Shown in pieces: positions 1 through 8,689 of a DNA stretch of 64,000 nt (within the stretch, counting starts at the first letter, position 1; every line of letters begins with the position of its first letter). Location: NCBI GenBank assembly GCA_039888615.1, contig JBDQQS010000001.1; one strand, written 5' to 3'. Below the pieces are notes generated by a model that was not told where the DNA came from, did no database searches, and worked only from the letters and a program-made list of their open reading frames with translations. The stretch is from Flavimaribacter sp039888615. Its GTDB lineage: Bacteria; Pseudomonadota; Alphaproteobacteria; Rhizobiales; Rhizobiaceae. The translations under genes and the position numbers were made by a program.

Positions 1-1215
1 GACCGTGGCCACCACGACTTCGCCGTCACGCACGATGGCGCGCTGCTCGCCAGCGCCGACAGCGAGTATGGTCGCATGCGGAGGATTGATGACTGCCGAA
101 AAGTTCTTGATGCCGAACATGCCCAGATTGGATACCGCTGACGAACCGCCCTGATATTCTTCCGGCTTGAGTTTGCGTTCTCTTGCGCGCGCCGCCATAT
201 CCTTCATTTCATTGGAAATGACCGAAAGCGGTTTTTGTTCGGCCTCGCGCACAACAGGCGTGATCAACCCTCCGGGAATGGAAACAGCCACGCCGACATC
301 GCTGTGCTTGTGAAGCACCATGGCGCTTTCGGTCCATGAAGCATTGGCGGCGGGAATATCACGCAGAGCAAAGGCGAGCGCCTTGATGATGAAATCATTA
401 ACCGACAGTTTGTAAGCTGGCTTTCCATCAATGGCCGGCGCTGCGGCGTTAAGCTGCTGACGCAATACCAGAAGAGCGTCGAGTTCGCAGTCGACTGAAA
501 GGTAGAAGTGCGGAATGCTCTGCTTGGACTGGACCAGCCGCTTGGCGATCGTCTTGCGCATATTGTCATGCGGAACGAGTTCGTAGGAGCCTTCTTCAAA
601 AAGTTTGAGGGTCTGGTCGTCAGACATCGCCGGAGCCGCAGTTGGCGCCGCTGGCGCGCTTGCAGGTTTTTGTGCGGCGGCGGGAGCAGCGCCTCCGGAC
701 GCTGCCGCCTCTACATCCCGTTTGATGATGCGGCCATGCGGTCCGGACCCTTTGACAGACGAGAGATCCACACCGGCTTCTTTTGCAAGACGTCTGGCGA
801 GCGGAGACGAGAAAATCCGGTCTCCGGATGAATCCTTTGCAGCAGGCGTCGATGGCGCAGGAGACGCATCCATCACCGGTGGCGCGAGTTTGTCTTGCTC
901 AGGCTCTTCTGATGGTTTCGAAGAAGGCGTCTCTTGCTTGGGTTGTTCGGAAGCCGCTGCTGTAACGTCCTCTCCCTCTTCCGCCAGAATGGCGATCGGC
1001 GCATTGACCTTGACGCCCTCAGTGCCGGCTGGAACGATAATTTTTGCGACCGTTCCTTCATCGACAGCCTCGACCTCCATGGTCGCCTTGTCGGTTTCAA
1101 TTTCCGCGATTACATCACCAGGCGCAACGCTGTCGCCTTCTTTCACAAGCCACTTGGCGAGATTGCCCTCCTCCATAGTCGGAGAAAGCGCAGGCATGGT
1201 TATTTCTATCGACAT
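1..1215 (-). CDS. pdhC: Pyruvate dehydrogenase E2, dihydrolipoamide acetyltransferase (partial, 3' end off window)
   Basis: E2 core of the pyruvate dehydrogenase complex, which transfers acetyl groups from lipoamide to CoA. The visible 405 codons start at an ATG and hold an N-terminal biotinyl/lipoyl domain (DKA motif, lipoyl lysine about residue 43), a Pro/Ala/Glu-rich linker, a peripheral E3-binding domain near residues 135-170 and most of the acyltransferase domain from about residue 205. The catalytic His motif of the acyltransferase lies beyond the window edge, so the gene is cut by the window, not necessarily broken. It follows pdhB by 11 bases on the same strand, as the last visible member of a pdhA-pdhB-pdhC operon. 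Confidence 0.96.
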   Translation of the reverse strand, partial: MSIEITMPALSPTMEEGNLAKWLVKEGDSVAPGDVIAEIETDKATMEVEAVDEGTVAKIIVPAGTEGVKVNAPIAILAEEGEDVTAAASEQPKQETPSSKPSEEPEQDKLAPPVMDASPAPSTPAAKDSSGDRIFSSPLARRLAKEAGVDLSSVKGSGPHGRIIKRDVEAAASGGAAPAAAQKPASAPAAPTAAPAMSDDQTLKLFEEGSYELVPHDNMRKTIAKRLVQSKQSIPHFYLSVDCELDALLVLRQQLNAAAPAIDGKPAYKLSVNDFIIKALAFALRDIPAANASWTESAMVLHKHSDVGVAVSIPGGLITPVVREAEQKPLSVISNEMKDMAARARERKLKPEEYQGGSSAVSNLGMFGIKNFSAVINPPHATILAVGAGEQRAIVRDGEVVVATV

Positions 1216-1226
1216 GTTCGCCTCCC

Positions 1227-2609
1227 TCAGGCTGTGTAGGTCACGGCTTTGACGGCTTCGATCACCTCGGCGGTGCTGGGCAACGCCAATTTCTCGAGAT
1301 TTGCCGCATAGGGCATGGGAACATCCCTTCCGGAGATTGTCGCAACCGGCGCATCGAGATAGTCAAAAGCCTGCTGCATCACTCTGGTTGCGATTTCCGT
1401 ACCGACCGAGCTTTGCGGAAAGCCCTCCTCCACCGTGACAAGGCGTCCGGTTTTCTTGACGGAATCGATGACGGTTTCGATATCAATCGGGCGAATCGTT
1501 CGCAAATCGATGACTTCGGATTCGATCCCCGATTTGGCTAGCTCGGTCGCTGCTTCGTCGGCATATGTCATCCCGATGCCGAAGGACACGATGGTCACAT
1601 CCGAACCAGATCTGTGAATGCGCGCCTTGCCGATCGGCAGAACAAAGTCGTCCAGTTTTGGAACATCAAAGGAATGGCCGTAAAGCAACTCGTTCTCGAG
1701 GAAAATTACCGGATTGGGATCGCGTATCGCCGCCTTTAACAAGCCCTTCGCGTCTGCCGCGGTATAGGGCATCACAACCTTTAGTCCTGGAATGTGACTG
1801 TACCATGAGGCATAGCATTGGGAATGCTGGGCGGCGACGCGCGCTGCGGCGCCGTTAGGTCCGCGAAACACGATCGGCGCGGCCATCTGCCCGCCGGACA
1901 TATAATGGGTCTTGGCGGCAGAGTTAATGATCTGGTCTATCGCCTGCATGGCGAAATTGAAGGTCATGAACTCGACGATCGGCTTTAGTCCAGCCATTGC
2001 CGCGCCGACGCCAACGCCGGCGAAACCGTGTTCGGTTATCGGCGTATCGACAACACGCTTGGGACCGAACTCGTCAAGTAGACCCTGCGTGACCTTGTAA
2101 GCGCCCTGATATTCAGCGACTTCTTCACCCATGACAAAGACGTCCGGGTCGGCGCGCATTTCTTCCGCCATGGCGTCCCGAAGCGCCTCGCGAACGGAGA
2201 TCGACACCATTTCCGTGCCGGATGGTATGTCAGGATCTGACGCAACTTCCGCTTTTGGCGCAGCCTCGGCAGGCTTTGCTTCAGGCGCTGGCGCTTCAAC
2301 CGCTTCCTTCGGCTTCTCATCGGCAGGCTTGGCGGAGCTCTCGGCATCCATCGCGCTTGCGTCCTCGTCTTCCCCCAGCAGAATGGCGATCACAGAATTG
2401 ACCTTGACCCCTTCGCTGCCTTCCGGAACGACGATCTTGCCGATCGTGCCTTCGTCGACGGCTTCGACCTCCATGGTCGCCTTGTCTGTTTCAATTTCCG
2501 CGATCACGTCACCTGCGGTGACCGAATCGCCTTCCTTTTTCATCCATTTGGAAAGCGTGCCTTCTTCCATCGTCGGAGAAAGGGCTGGCATGAGAATATC
2601 TGTCGGCAT
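1227..2609 (-). CDS. pdhB: Pyruvate dehydrogenase E1 component, beta subunit with N-terminal lipoyl domain
   Basis: Beta half of the thiamine-diphosphate-dependent E1 that decarboxylates pyruvate. The 460-residue protein begins with a complete lipoyl domain (DKATMEVE, lipoyl lysine about residue 43), a Pro/Ala/Lys/Glu linker to about residue 130, then the transketolase-like pyrimidine-binding and C-terminal domains. The fused lipoyl domain is a known alphaproteobacterial variant and explains the length against about 325 residues for a plain beta subunit. I chose the ATG at 2609, preceded by GGAGGAA, over a longer open frame that would run into pdhA. It lies 14 bases after the pdhA stop. Confidence 0.96.
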   Translation of the reverse strand: MPTDILMPALSPTMEEGTLSKWMKKEGDSVTAGDVIAEIETDKATMEVEAVDEGTIGKIVVPEGSEGVKVNSVIAILLGEDEDASAMDAESSAKPADEKPKEAVEAPAPEAKPAEAAPKAEVASDPDIPSGTEMVSISVREALRDAMAEEMRADPDVFVMGEEVAEYQGAYKVTQGLLDEFGPKRVVDTPITEHGFAGVGVGAAMAGLKPIVEFMTFNFAMQAIDQIINSAAKTHYMSGGQMAAPIVFRGPNGAAARVAAQHSQCYASWYSHIPGLKVVMPYTAADAKGLLKAAIRDPNPVIFLENELLYGHSFDVPKLDDFVLPIGKARIHRSGSDVTIVSFGIGMTYADEAATELAKSGIESEVIDLRTIRPIDIETVIDSVKKTGRLVTVEEGFPQSSVGTEIATRVMQQAFDYLDAPVATISGRDVPMPYAANLEKLALPSTAEVIEAVKAVTYTA

Positions 2610-2623
2610 AGCTTCCTCCGTTC

Positions 2624-3661
2624 CTACCTGAGTATATCCGTGTACAGTTCCGATGGATCCGGCTCCGGATCGGATTGAGCAAATTCCGCGCTGTCGGCGA
2701 CAACCTCGCGAACGCTCTTGTCGATGGATTTGAGTTCGTCTTCGCTGGCCCACTTCATTTCCAGCAGACGCGCCTTGACCTGCTCGATGGGGTCATGCTC
2801 GGACCGCATCTTCTGAACTTCGTCCTTGCTTCGATATTTTGCCGGATCAGACATCGAGTGACCGCGATATCGATAGGTCAGCATTTCGAGGATGATCGGG
2901 CCCTTGCCTGAACGGCAATGTTCGGCTGCGGCGTCAGCCGCCGCCTTAACGGCGCGCACATCCATACCATCGACCTGATAGCCAGGGATCGAGAACGATT
3001 CGCCGCGTTGCGAGAAGTCAGTCTGCGCAGAAGCTCGCGCTACAGAAGTTCCCATGGCGTATCGGTTGTTTTCGACGACGTAAATGACCGGAAGACGCCA
3101 GAGTTCAGCCATGTTGAAGCTCTCGTACACCTGGCCCTGGTTGGAGGCTCCGTCGCCGTAAAATACGGCGCTCAGATTGTCATTTTCCCGATACCGGTTT
3201 GCAAAGGCCAGTCCAGTCCCGAGAGGCACCTGAGCGCCGACGATCCCGTGCCCTCCGTAGAAATTCTTTTCCGTCGAGAACATGTGCATGGAGCCGCCCT
3301 TGCCCCGTGAGTACCCGCTACGCCTTCCAGTAAGTTCGGCCATAACCCCGCGTGGCTCCATGCCTGAAGCAAGCATATGACCATGATCGCGATAGCCTGT
3401 GATAATCTGATCGCCCTCTTTTAGCGCCATTGTGACGCCGGTAATGACGGCTTCCTGACCTATATAGAGGTGACAAAATCCGCCGATGAAACCCATGCCA
3501 TACAACTGCCCCGCCTTTTCCTCGAAACGGCGTATGAGCAACATGTCGCGATAAGCCTGGAGCTCCTGCTCCTTGTCGAAATCCGCGATATCCTTGCCGA
3601 TGGCCGGCTTTTTCGCTCGAGATTTACGGGTTGTTGACGCGGCGGTTTTGCGCGGAGCCAT
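2624..3661 (-). CDS. pdhA: Pyruvate dehydrogenase E1 component, alpha subunit
   Basis: Alpha subunit of E1, carrying the thiamine diphosphate motif: GDGASNQGQ near residue 170, followed about 27 residues later by VVENNRYA, the usual GDG...NN signature. The length of 345 residues fits the family; the first 20 residues are Lys/Arg/Ala-rich. It is the first gene of the pdhA-pdhB-pdhC run. The 142 bases upstream are AT-rich and probably hold the operon promoter, but I cannot place -35 and -10 boxes with confidence. Confidence 0.97.
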   Translation of the reverse strand: MAPRKTAASTTRKSRAKKPAIGKDIADFDKEQELQAYRDMLLIRRFEEKAGQLYGMGFIGGFCHLYIGQEAVITGVTMALKEGDQIITGYRDHGHMLASGMEPRGVMAELTGRRSGYSRGKGGSMHMFSTEKNFYGGHGIVGAQVPLGTGLAFANRYRENDNLSAVFYGDGASNQGQVYESFNMAELWRLPVIYVVENNRYAMGTSVARASAQTDFSQRGESFSIPGYQVDGMDVRAVKAAADAAAEHCRSGKGPIILEMLTYRYRGHSMSDPAKYRSKDEVQKMRSEHDPIEQVKARLLEMKWASEDELKSIDKSVREVVADSAEFAQSDPEPDPSELYTDILR

Positions 3662-3803
3662 TCTCGTCCTCCCTGTGTTTTGTTGCAGAAAGTCTACGGG
3701 ACGACTCCGATCTCAGCAAGTGCGATAATGCATAACACACCTGAATACCAAGCTATTGTTTTTAATAGAAGAAAAAGCTATTAACTTGATTTTGATTAAT
3801 TCG

Positions 3804-4118
3804 CTAATCCAGATATATGGTGATCTCGTTGGGACGCGACATATTGAGTTCATTTCGAGCGCGCTCGTCCAGCATGTCGCGATCGAATGTGCCGTCTTGC
3901 AAAAGCAGAATACGTCTCTGCATTGAATTTCTCTTTAGAACCAGCGTATCAAGCCTTTCACGAAGGAGGGCCGACTGCTGTTCAAACCCTTCCTTTGCAA
4001 GGAGCCCACGCCCACCGTGAATTGAGTGATATCCGAAATAGCTTATAAAGCCGGCCGCTATAACCGGAACGAGGTATCGTCCTGTATTGCGTATCTTTTT
4101 TTGACGCGTCGACATCAA
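3804..4118 (-). CDS. FtsB/DivIC-like septum formation initiator
   Basis: Small bitopic division protein of 104 residues. A short basic N-terminus (KKIR) is followed by one membrane segment at about residues 14-31, then a coiled coil (about 38-75) and a tail with the RARNELNMSRPNE block typical of FtsB/DivIC proteins. In Hyphomicrobiales this gene commonly sits between eno and pdhA, and here it precedes pdhA on the same strand. By family knowledge it would bridge FtsL and FtsQ in the divisome. The exact start is either of two consecutive ATG codons. Confidence 0.85.
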   Translation of the reverse strand: MMSTRQKKIRNTGRYLVPVIAAGFISYFGYHSIHGGRGLLAKEGFEQQSALLRERLDTLVLKRNSMQRRILLLQDGTFDRDMLDERARNELNMSRPNEITIYLD

Positions 4119-4282
4119 TCAGACAATTCGAAACTCATGCGGATGGAGCGTATCGGTCCCCGGTGCCCGACTATGTACGGTCTAGCTTAACAACGTATTA
4201 GCAGCGGGTGATTTTGTAGGGCTTAGACGAGAACGTAAGTTATCAGGCCGATCAGTTTTTCATGGATCGTTGAGAGATCCAG

Positions 4283-5161
4283 TTAAGAAATAGCGCCGCC
4301 CGACAAACGGTGTTTAATTTCGGCTCTCGGAAACAGATATCCCTGAGCATGGGTTGCGCCGGCTCTGCGGACCAGTATCAGTTGCTCAGGCGTTTCAACA
4401 CCCTCCACGACCACAACAGGCGCAGTGCATGATGCAAAACCGACAATGCAGTCCAGATTGCTGACGCCGTCTTTTCCGACACGAAGCTTTCTCATTATTG
4501 ACGCGTCTATCTTGACGATGTCCGCGTCGATAAAAAGAAGTGTGGAAGGACTGAAATGCCCCACGCCGAAATCATCTACGGCCACCCGGCAACCGAGGTT
4601 CTGAACCTCGGAGAACCGCTTTCGCGCCTCATAGCGGTCAATGCCGAGTGGCCGTGTCTCTGTGACTTCAAGCACCAGTCTATTCGCCACAGAGCTGTAT
4701 TTCGAAATTAGCCCAATGATGCTGTTCCAGGTATTTACATCGGACAAAGTTTCCGCAGAGATATTGCACCCGAGGACAGCGCTGCAATCGGAGCACAGTT
4801 CTTCGAGCACTTGACACATGACACAACGGTCCAATGAAGCGATCTCTCCAGACGCTTCAACTGCTGGAACAAATTCCGACGCCATGCGCACGCAACCCGC
4901 CGGATCGATGAGGCGGGCAAGACATTCCGAATAAAGAGTGGCGCCAAGATCCCGGACATCGACGATCCTTTCGGCTTGCAGGCCGATGCGGTCGTCAGCC
5001 AATGCCTCCCGAAACATTGAAAGACCAGGCTCCGAGGAAACGTCGTCCCGTACGGGCGTTACACCCTTTAGTCCACTCGAATACATCTGAATTGCCAAAA
5101 ATCTGAGAATTCGCCCAATGAGACTTGCAACTGTCACGCGACGCCGCCACCTCAACCCCAT
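4283..5161 (-). CDS. EAL-domain protein, probable cyclic-di-GMP phosphodiesterase
   Basis: Single EAL domain of about 290 residues with no GGDEF, PAS or clear membrane segment. The signature motif reads ECL where the family has EAL. The other expected elements are present: Asn in GCNISAE, Glu in LEVTETR, the Asp pair in VDDFGVG, Lys in VKIDASI, Glu in VVEGVET and Gln in AQGYLF, so metal and c-di-GMP binding looks possible. The start is uncertain: ATG at 5161 (used), a TTG at 5194 or an ATG at 5086. It lies between the FtsB-like gene and eno, diverging from an AraC gene across AT-rich DNA, which suggests acquisition. Confidence 0.8.
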   Translation of the reverse strand: MGLRWRRRVTVASLIGRILRFLAIQMYSSGLKGVTPVRDDVSSEPGLSMFREALADDRIGLQAERIVDVRDLGATLYSECLARLIDPAGCVRMASEFVPAVEASGEIASLDRCVMCQVLEELCSDCSAVLGCNISAETLSDVNTWNSIIGLISKYSSVANRLVLEVTETRPLGIDRYEARKRFSEVQNLGCRVAVDDFGVGHFSPSTLLFIDADIVKIDASIMRKLRVGKDGVSNLDCIVGFASCTAPVVVVEGVETPEQLILVRRAGATHAQGYLFPRAEIKHRLSGGAIS

Positions 5162-5579
5162 ATCATCTACATATAGGCAGCTTCTGCAATCCAAGATTTC
5201 TGAAAATTCTAAAAATTTTTAACCTTAAGGTTGAAATATTTGAAATAAACGAGCATTTCTTGATATGACACTAATTGGGCGAGTGAGCGCTATTCCCTAT
5301 ATTGATGATATCTTTGATACCGAAAGACCAAATTAGCAACCATAACACGAATATGAAGACGGACGGCCCTTTCCCATCCCGCAGTAAAGCGTAGACACAA
5401 ACAACGAAGCCAAAAGCTGAAATGAACTAGTCGCCGATGATCTTCAAGTAACTTTTGAATTCAAATTAACTAATGCGCCCAAACGATTTTTAATATTTGC
5501 CGTATAAAAACATACTTTATATCCACTTGACTTTGTATCTTAGCTTATTCATAAATAATAAAATTTGAGAATTCTGATA
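5162..5579. other. AT-rich divergent intergenic region
   Basis: About 420 bases between the EAL gene and the AraC gene. The stretch is strikingly AT-rich, with many A/T homopolymers, compared with the GC-rich backbone, and the composition continues into the first 150 bases of the AraC gene. I see no convincing gene or structured RNA in it; it should hold both divergent promoters. The composition suggests horizontally acquired DNA. Confidence 0.6.
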
Positions 5580-6479
5580 ATGATTGAAAATATTACTTAT
5601 AAAATAGATAATCGCACATATGACGAAAATCTTTATTGCGATATGCGTGTTTTTCATAGCAATAAAATCAAATACCACTATAACCATGCAAATATTCTTG
5701 GAAAGTGCGAATGGCAGGTAACCGCAGACTACCATACCGTTTATGTTTACCTTGGAAAACGTCTGCGTACATTTCAGGCGTTGATAGAAGGCGGGCATTG
5801 GCGCGTCAGTCTACCCATTGATGGCGACATATGGATTGTGCCTGCAGGCAAGACATTCAAGGTGCAGTTGCAAGGCGCTCAGTTCCAGTTCGCCGAACTG
5901 CGGATAGAACAAAGCGCGTTGAACGAACTTTCGAAAAACCCGCCTCCTGACCTGCACCTCGAAGCAAGACTGGCGCTCAGAGACGAATTGATTCATCTCG
6001 GCTCGAGGCAGTTGGCGGAGATTTCCGAAGAGCCGGATAACGCGGATATGGCGTTCGCTGCCAGCCTAATGGAAACGATGTGTCGTTATATCTGCAAGAA
6101 ATACACAGCCAGCATCACAACCTCCTCCAAAAACAAGAGCTACGGACCACTGACACCGGACCAATACGTCGCTGTGGAACGCTTTATCGACGAACACCTC
6201 GGTGAAAAGATCACGCTTGACCAGCTTGCCAAAATCACTGGTCAAACATCCAAGCGCTTCCTGTCCGATTTCACACAGACCGCCGGCAAAACGCCGATTC
6301 GGTTTGTTATCGGAAGAAGAATATCAAAGGCGCAATCGCTGCTGTCCTGCACCGCTATCGACATCACAGACATCGCCATGATGACCGGCTTTTCCAGTCA
6401 CGCGCATCTGACGAGCACGTTCAAAAACCTGATCGGCGTCAGTCCAAGCCAATACCGGCGGCGGCTACGCGAAACCTGA
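5580..6479 (+). CDS. AraC-family transcriptional regulator
   Basis: About 299 residues. The C-terminal 100 residues form a double helix-turn-helix AraC domain, with EHLGEKITLDQLAKITG as the first helix pair and DIAMMTGFSSHAHLTSTFKN followed by GVSPSQYRRR as the second. The N-terminal two thirds look like a cupin-type sensing domain and cannot be assigned a ligand. I chose the ATG at 5580; a TTG five codons upstream is possible. The first 150 bases are AT-rich and later sequence is more typical. It diverges from the EAL gene, which makes that gene a plausible target. Confidence 0.88.
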   Translation: MIENITYKIDNRTYDENLYCDMRVFHSNKIKYHYNHANILGKCEWQVTADYHTVYVYLGKRLRTFQALIEGGHWRVSLPIDGDIWIVPAGKTFKVQLQGAQFQFAELRIEQSALNELSKNPPPDLHLEARLALRDELIHLGSRQLAEISEEPDNADMAFAASLMETMCRYICKKYTASITTSSKNKSYGPLTPDQYVAVERFIDEHLGEKITLDQLAKITGQTSKRFLSDFTQTAGKTPIRFVIGRRISKAQSLLSCTAIDITDIAMMTGFSSHAHLTSTFKNLIGVSPSQYRRRLRET

Positions 6480-6503
6480 AATTCAATGACCTGCGAAACC
6501 TGA

Positions 6504-7778
6504 CTATACGCGCAGAATTGACTTTCCGGCGTACACGGCCTGATCACCCAGCATTTCGGCAATACGAATCAGCTGATTGTATTTCGCCAACCGGTCCGAC
6601 CGCGCTAAAGACCCGGTCTTGATCTGACCGCAATTTGTGGCGACGGCCAAGTCTGCGATGGTCGAATCCTCTGTCTCGCCAGATCTGTGAGACATGACAG
6701 CCGTGTAGGACGCGCGATGCGCCGTATCCACCGCGTCGAGCGTCTCCGTAAGCGTACCAATCTGATTGACCTTGACGAGGATGGAGTTGGCGACGCCCAT
6801 CCCGATGCCGTCGCGCAGTCGCGCCGAATTTGTTACAAACAGGTCATCGCCGACGAGTTGGCACTGCGCGCCGATTTTCTGGGTCAACGCCTTCCAGCCT
6901 TCCCAGTCGTCTTCAGCCATCCCGTCTTCAATCGATATGATCGGATAACTTCCGACAAGTTCCGCGAGATAGTCCGCCATTGCCTCCGGCTCGAGCGTGC
7001 GGCCCTCGCCTTTCAGGACGTAACTTCCGTTGTCGAAAAACTCTGTCGACGCGCAGTCGAGCGCCACGAACATGTCCTCGCCTGGCCTGTAACCGGCTTT
7101 CTCGATTGACTTCATAATAAAATCTAGTGCGGCGGGCGCGCTGGCTATGCCGGGAGCGAAACCACCCTCATCACCAACATTCGTGTTGTGGCCCTCGGCG
7201 GAAAGCTCCTTTTTCAGAGTGTGGAAGACCTCCGAACCCATTCTTACGGCGTCGCCGATCGAATCGGCGCCAACCGGCATGATCATGAATTCCTGGAAAT
7301 CGATCGGGTTGTCGGCGTGTTCGCCGCCATTGATGATATTCATCATTGGCACGGGGAGCACATGCGCGTTCGAGCCGCCAACATAGCGGAAGAGCGGCAG
7401 CCTCGCCGCTTCGGCGGCAGCTTTGGCGACTGCAAGCGACACGCCGAGGATGGCGTTGGCCCCAAGCTTAGATTTGTTCGGCGTGCTGTCCAGTTCAATC
7501 ATGACCCTGTCGATATGAATCTGGTTTTCCGCGTTTAAGCCGGTGACTGCTTCGAGAATCGGGCCATTGACCGCTCCGACTGCGCCGAGCACGCCCTTGC
7601 CAAAATAACGGCTGCCGCCATCACGCAACTCAACCGCCTCGTGCGCCCCTGTTGAAGCGCCGGATGGCACCGCTGCGCGACCAAACGATCCATCTTCGAG
7701 CAACACGTCAACCTCCACCGTGGGATTGCCCCGACTATCCAGAATTTCGCGGCCGACAATATCGATGATTTCGGTCAT
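6504..7778 (-). CDS. eno: Enolase
   Basis: Glycolytic 2-phosphoglycerate dehydratase, 424 residues, typical bacterial length. Clear motifs are ILDSRGNPTVEV at the N-terminus, NIINGGEHADN, the metal-ligand segments FVALDCAS and SIEDGMAEDDW, VGDDLFVTN, and the signature SHRSGETEDSTIADLAVA. The ATG at 7778 is chosen because the family starts a few residues before EIIDIVGREILD; an 18-codon upstream extension is open but not family-like. In relatives eno is near pyrG and the pdh genes; here it is separated from both by accessory genes. Confidence 0.98.
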   Translation of the reverse strand: MTEIIDIVGREILDSRGNPTVEVDVLLEDGSFGRAAVPSGASTGAHEAVELRDGGSRYFGKGVLGAVGAVNGPILEAVTGLNAENQIHIDRVMIELDSTPNKSKLGANAILGVSLAVAKAAAEAARLPLFRYVGGSNAHVLPVPMMNIINGGEHADNPIDFQEFMIMPVGADSIGDAVRMGSEVFHTLKKELSAEGHNTNVGDEGGFAPGIASAPAALDFIMKSIEKAGYRPGEDMFVALDCASTEFFDNGSYVLKGEGRTLEPEAMADYLAELVGSYPIISIEDGMAEDDWEGWKALTQKIGAQCQLVGDDLFVTNSARLRDGIGMGVANSILVKVNQIGTLTETLDAVDTAHRASYTAVMSHRSGETEDSTIADLAVATNCGQIKTGSLARSDRLAKYNQLIRIAEMLGDQAVYAGKSILRV

Positions 7779-7896
7779 GACAGATTTCCTTTTCGATGGC
7801 AGGCGGAAGAAGGTAGGAAGTCTTTTAGGCAACCTCCCGCAAAACGCAACGCCGCCATTGTTCCAATTTGCAATTACGGGCTTGTTTGATGCTGCT

Positions 7897-8574
7897 TTAA
7901 TCGCCTTGCATAACCGTGGCCGCGCCCTGTTCCTCCGACACGTCGCCGAGAGTCAGTCTGGCGCGCTCGATAGCGAACTTGCAATGTTCCACCAACTCTT
8001 CGCTGAACCGGGCCCGCAGCTCAGGATCGGACTGCAACAAAACAGCATCGACCAGCGTTCTCAACAATCTCAATACGATATGGCGGACGACATAAAGATC
8101 CGTGGAATCGAGCTCGGGTAAATACAAATTAAGGTACTGGTTCACCAGCTTCTCGATTTTTTCTTCGGCGCTGCTTTTTACTTCCTCATGCCGCCTGTTT
8201 ATTCGAGCAAACTGCAAAAGCGGAATAAATCCTGGATGATTTTCGGCGTTGTTCAGATACAGAAAAATCAGACGCCTGATCGGGTCATCGGCCCCTTTCC
8301 CGTGATCGCCGCGTACCGCTTCCTCCTCGATTTGAGCGGCGAGCCGCTCGAACATGCGTTCATATGTTTCCAGCGCCATTTCCGTTCGGTTCGAAAAATA
8401 CTGGTAGATAGTGCCCACGGCCATGCCCGAGTGTTTGGCGACCGCGGTGGTCGTCAGCGCCTCAACTCCGTCTCGCGCCACAAGTGTTTCCACTGCGTCG
8501 AGTATGGTCTCGACTTTTTCTAGCGAACGTTTCTGTCGCGGTTGTCGTCGCCCGCTGACCGGATTCATGTCCAT
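7897..8574 (-). CDS. TetR/AcrR-family transcriptional regulator
   Basis: About 225 residues. The N-terminal helix-turn-helix region reads ILDAVETLVARDGVEAL, then AVAKHSGMAVGTIYQYFSNR, a textbook TetR pattern; the C-terminal part is an all-helical ligand domain of unknown specificity. Start codons at 8574 or 8568 are both ATG; a TTG at 8604 is less likely. It is transcribed away from the beta-helix and diheme cytochrome genes, and a near-perfect dyad lies between them, so it most likely represses itself and that pair. Confidence 0.88.
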   Translation of the reverse strand: MDMNPVSGRRQPRQKRSLEKVETILDAVETLVARDGVEALTTTAVAKHSGMAVGTIYQYFSNRTEMALETYERMFERLAAQIEEEAVRGDHGKGADDPIRRLIFLYLNNAENHPGFIPLLQFARINRRHEEVKSSAEEKIEKLVNQYLNLYLPELDSTDLYVVRHIVLRLLRTLVDAVLLQSDPELRARFSEELVEHCKFAIERARLTLGDVSEEQGAATVMQGD

Positions 8575-8613
8575 GGCGAAGTATAAGACGCAGCAACCAA
8601 CCAAATCAAACGG

Positions 8614-8636
8614 GAATATGAAGCGCCTTCATGTTC
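8614..8636. promoter_or_regulatory. Probable TetR operator (23-bp inverted repeat)
   Basis: Inverted repeat with arms GAATATGAAG and CTTCATGTTC around a central CGC, with one mismatched pair out of ten. It lies in the 115-base gap between the divergent TetR gene and the beta-helix gene, where a shared operator would be expected. Assignment to the neighbouring TetR is inference from position and symmetry. Confidence 0.7.
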
Positions 8637-8689
8637 GTTGAACAGCACACGCCCACATGGTACCTTGAAACTGCATAAGGATAGAGATC

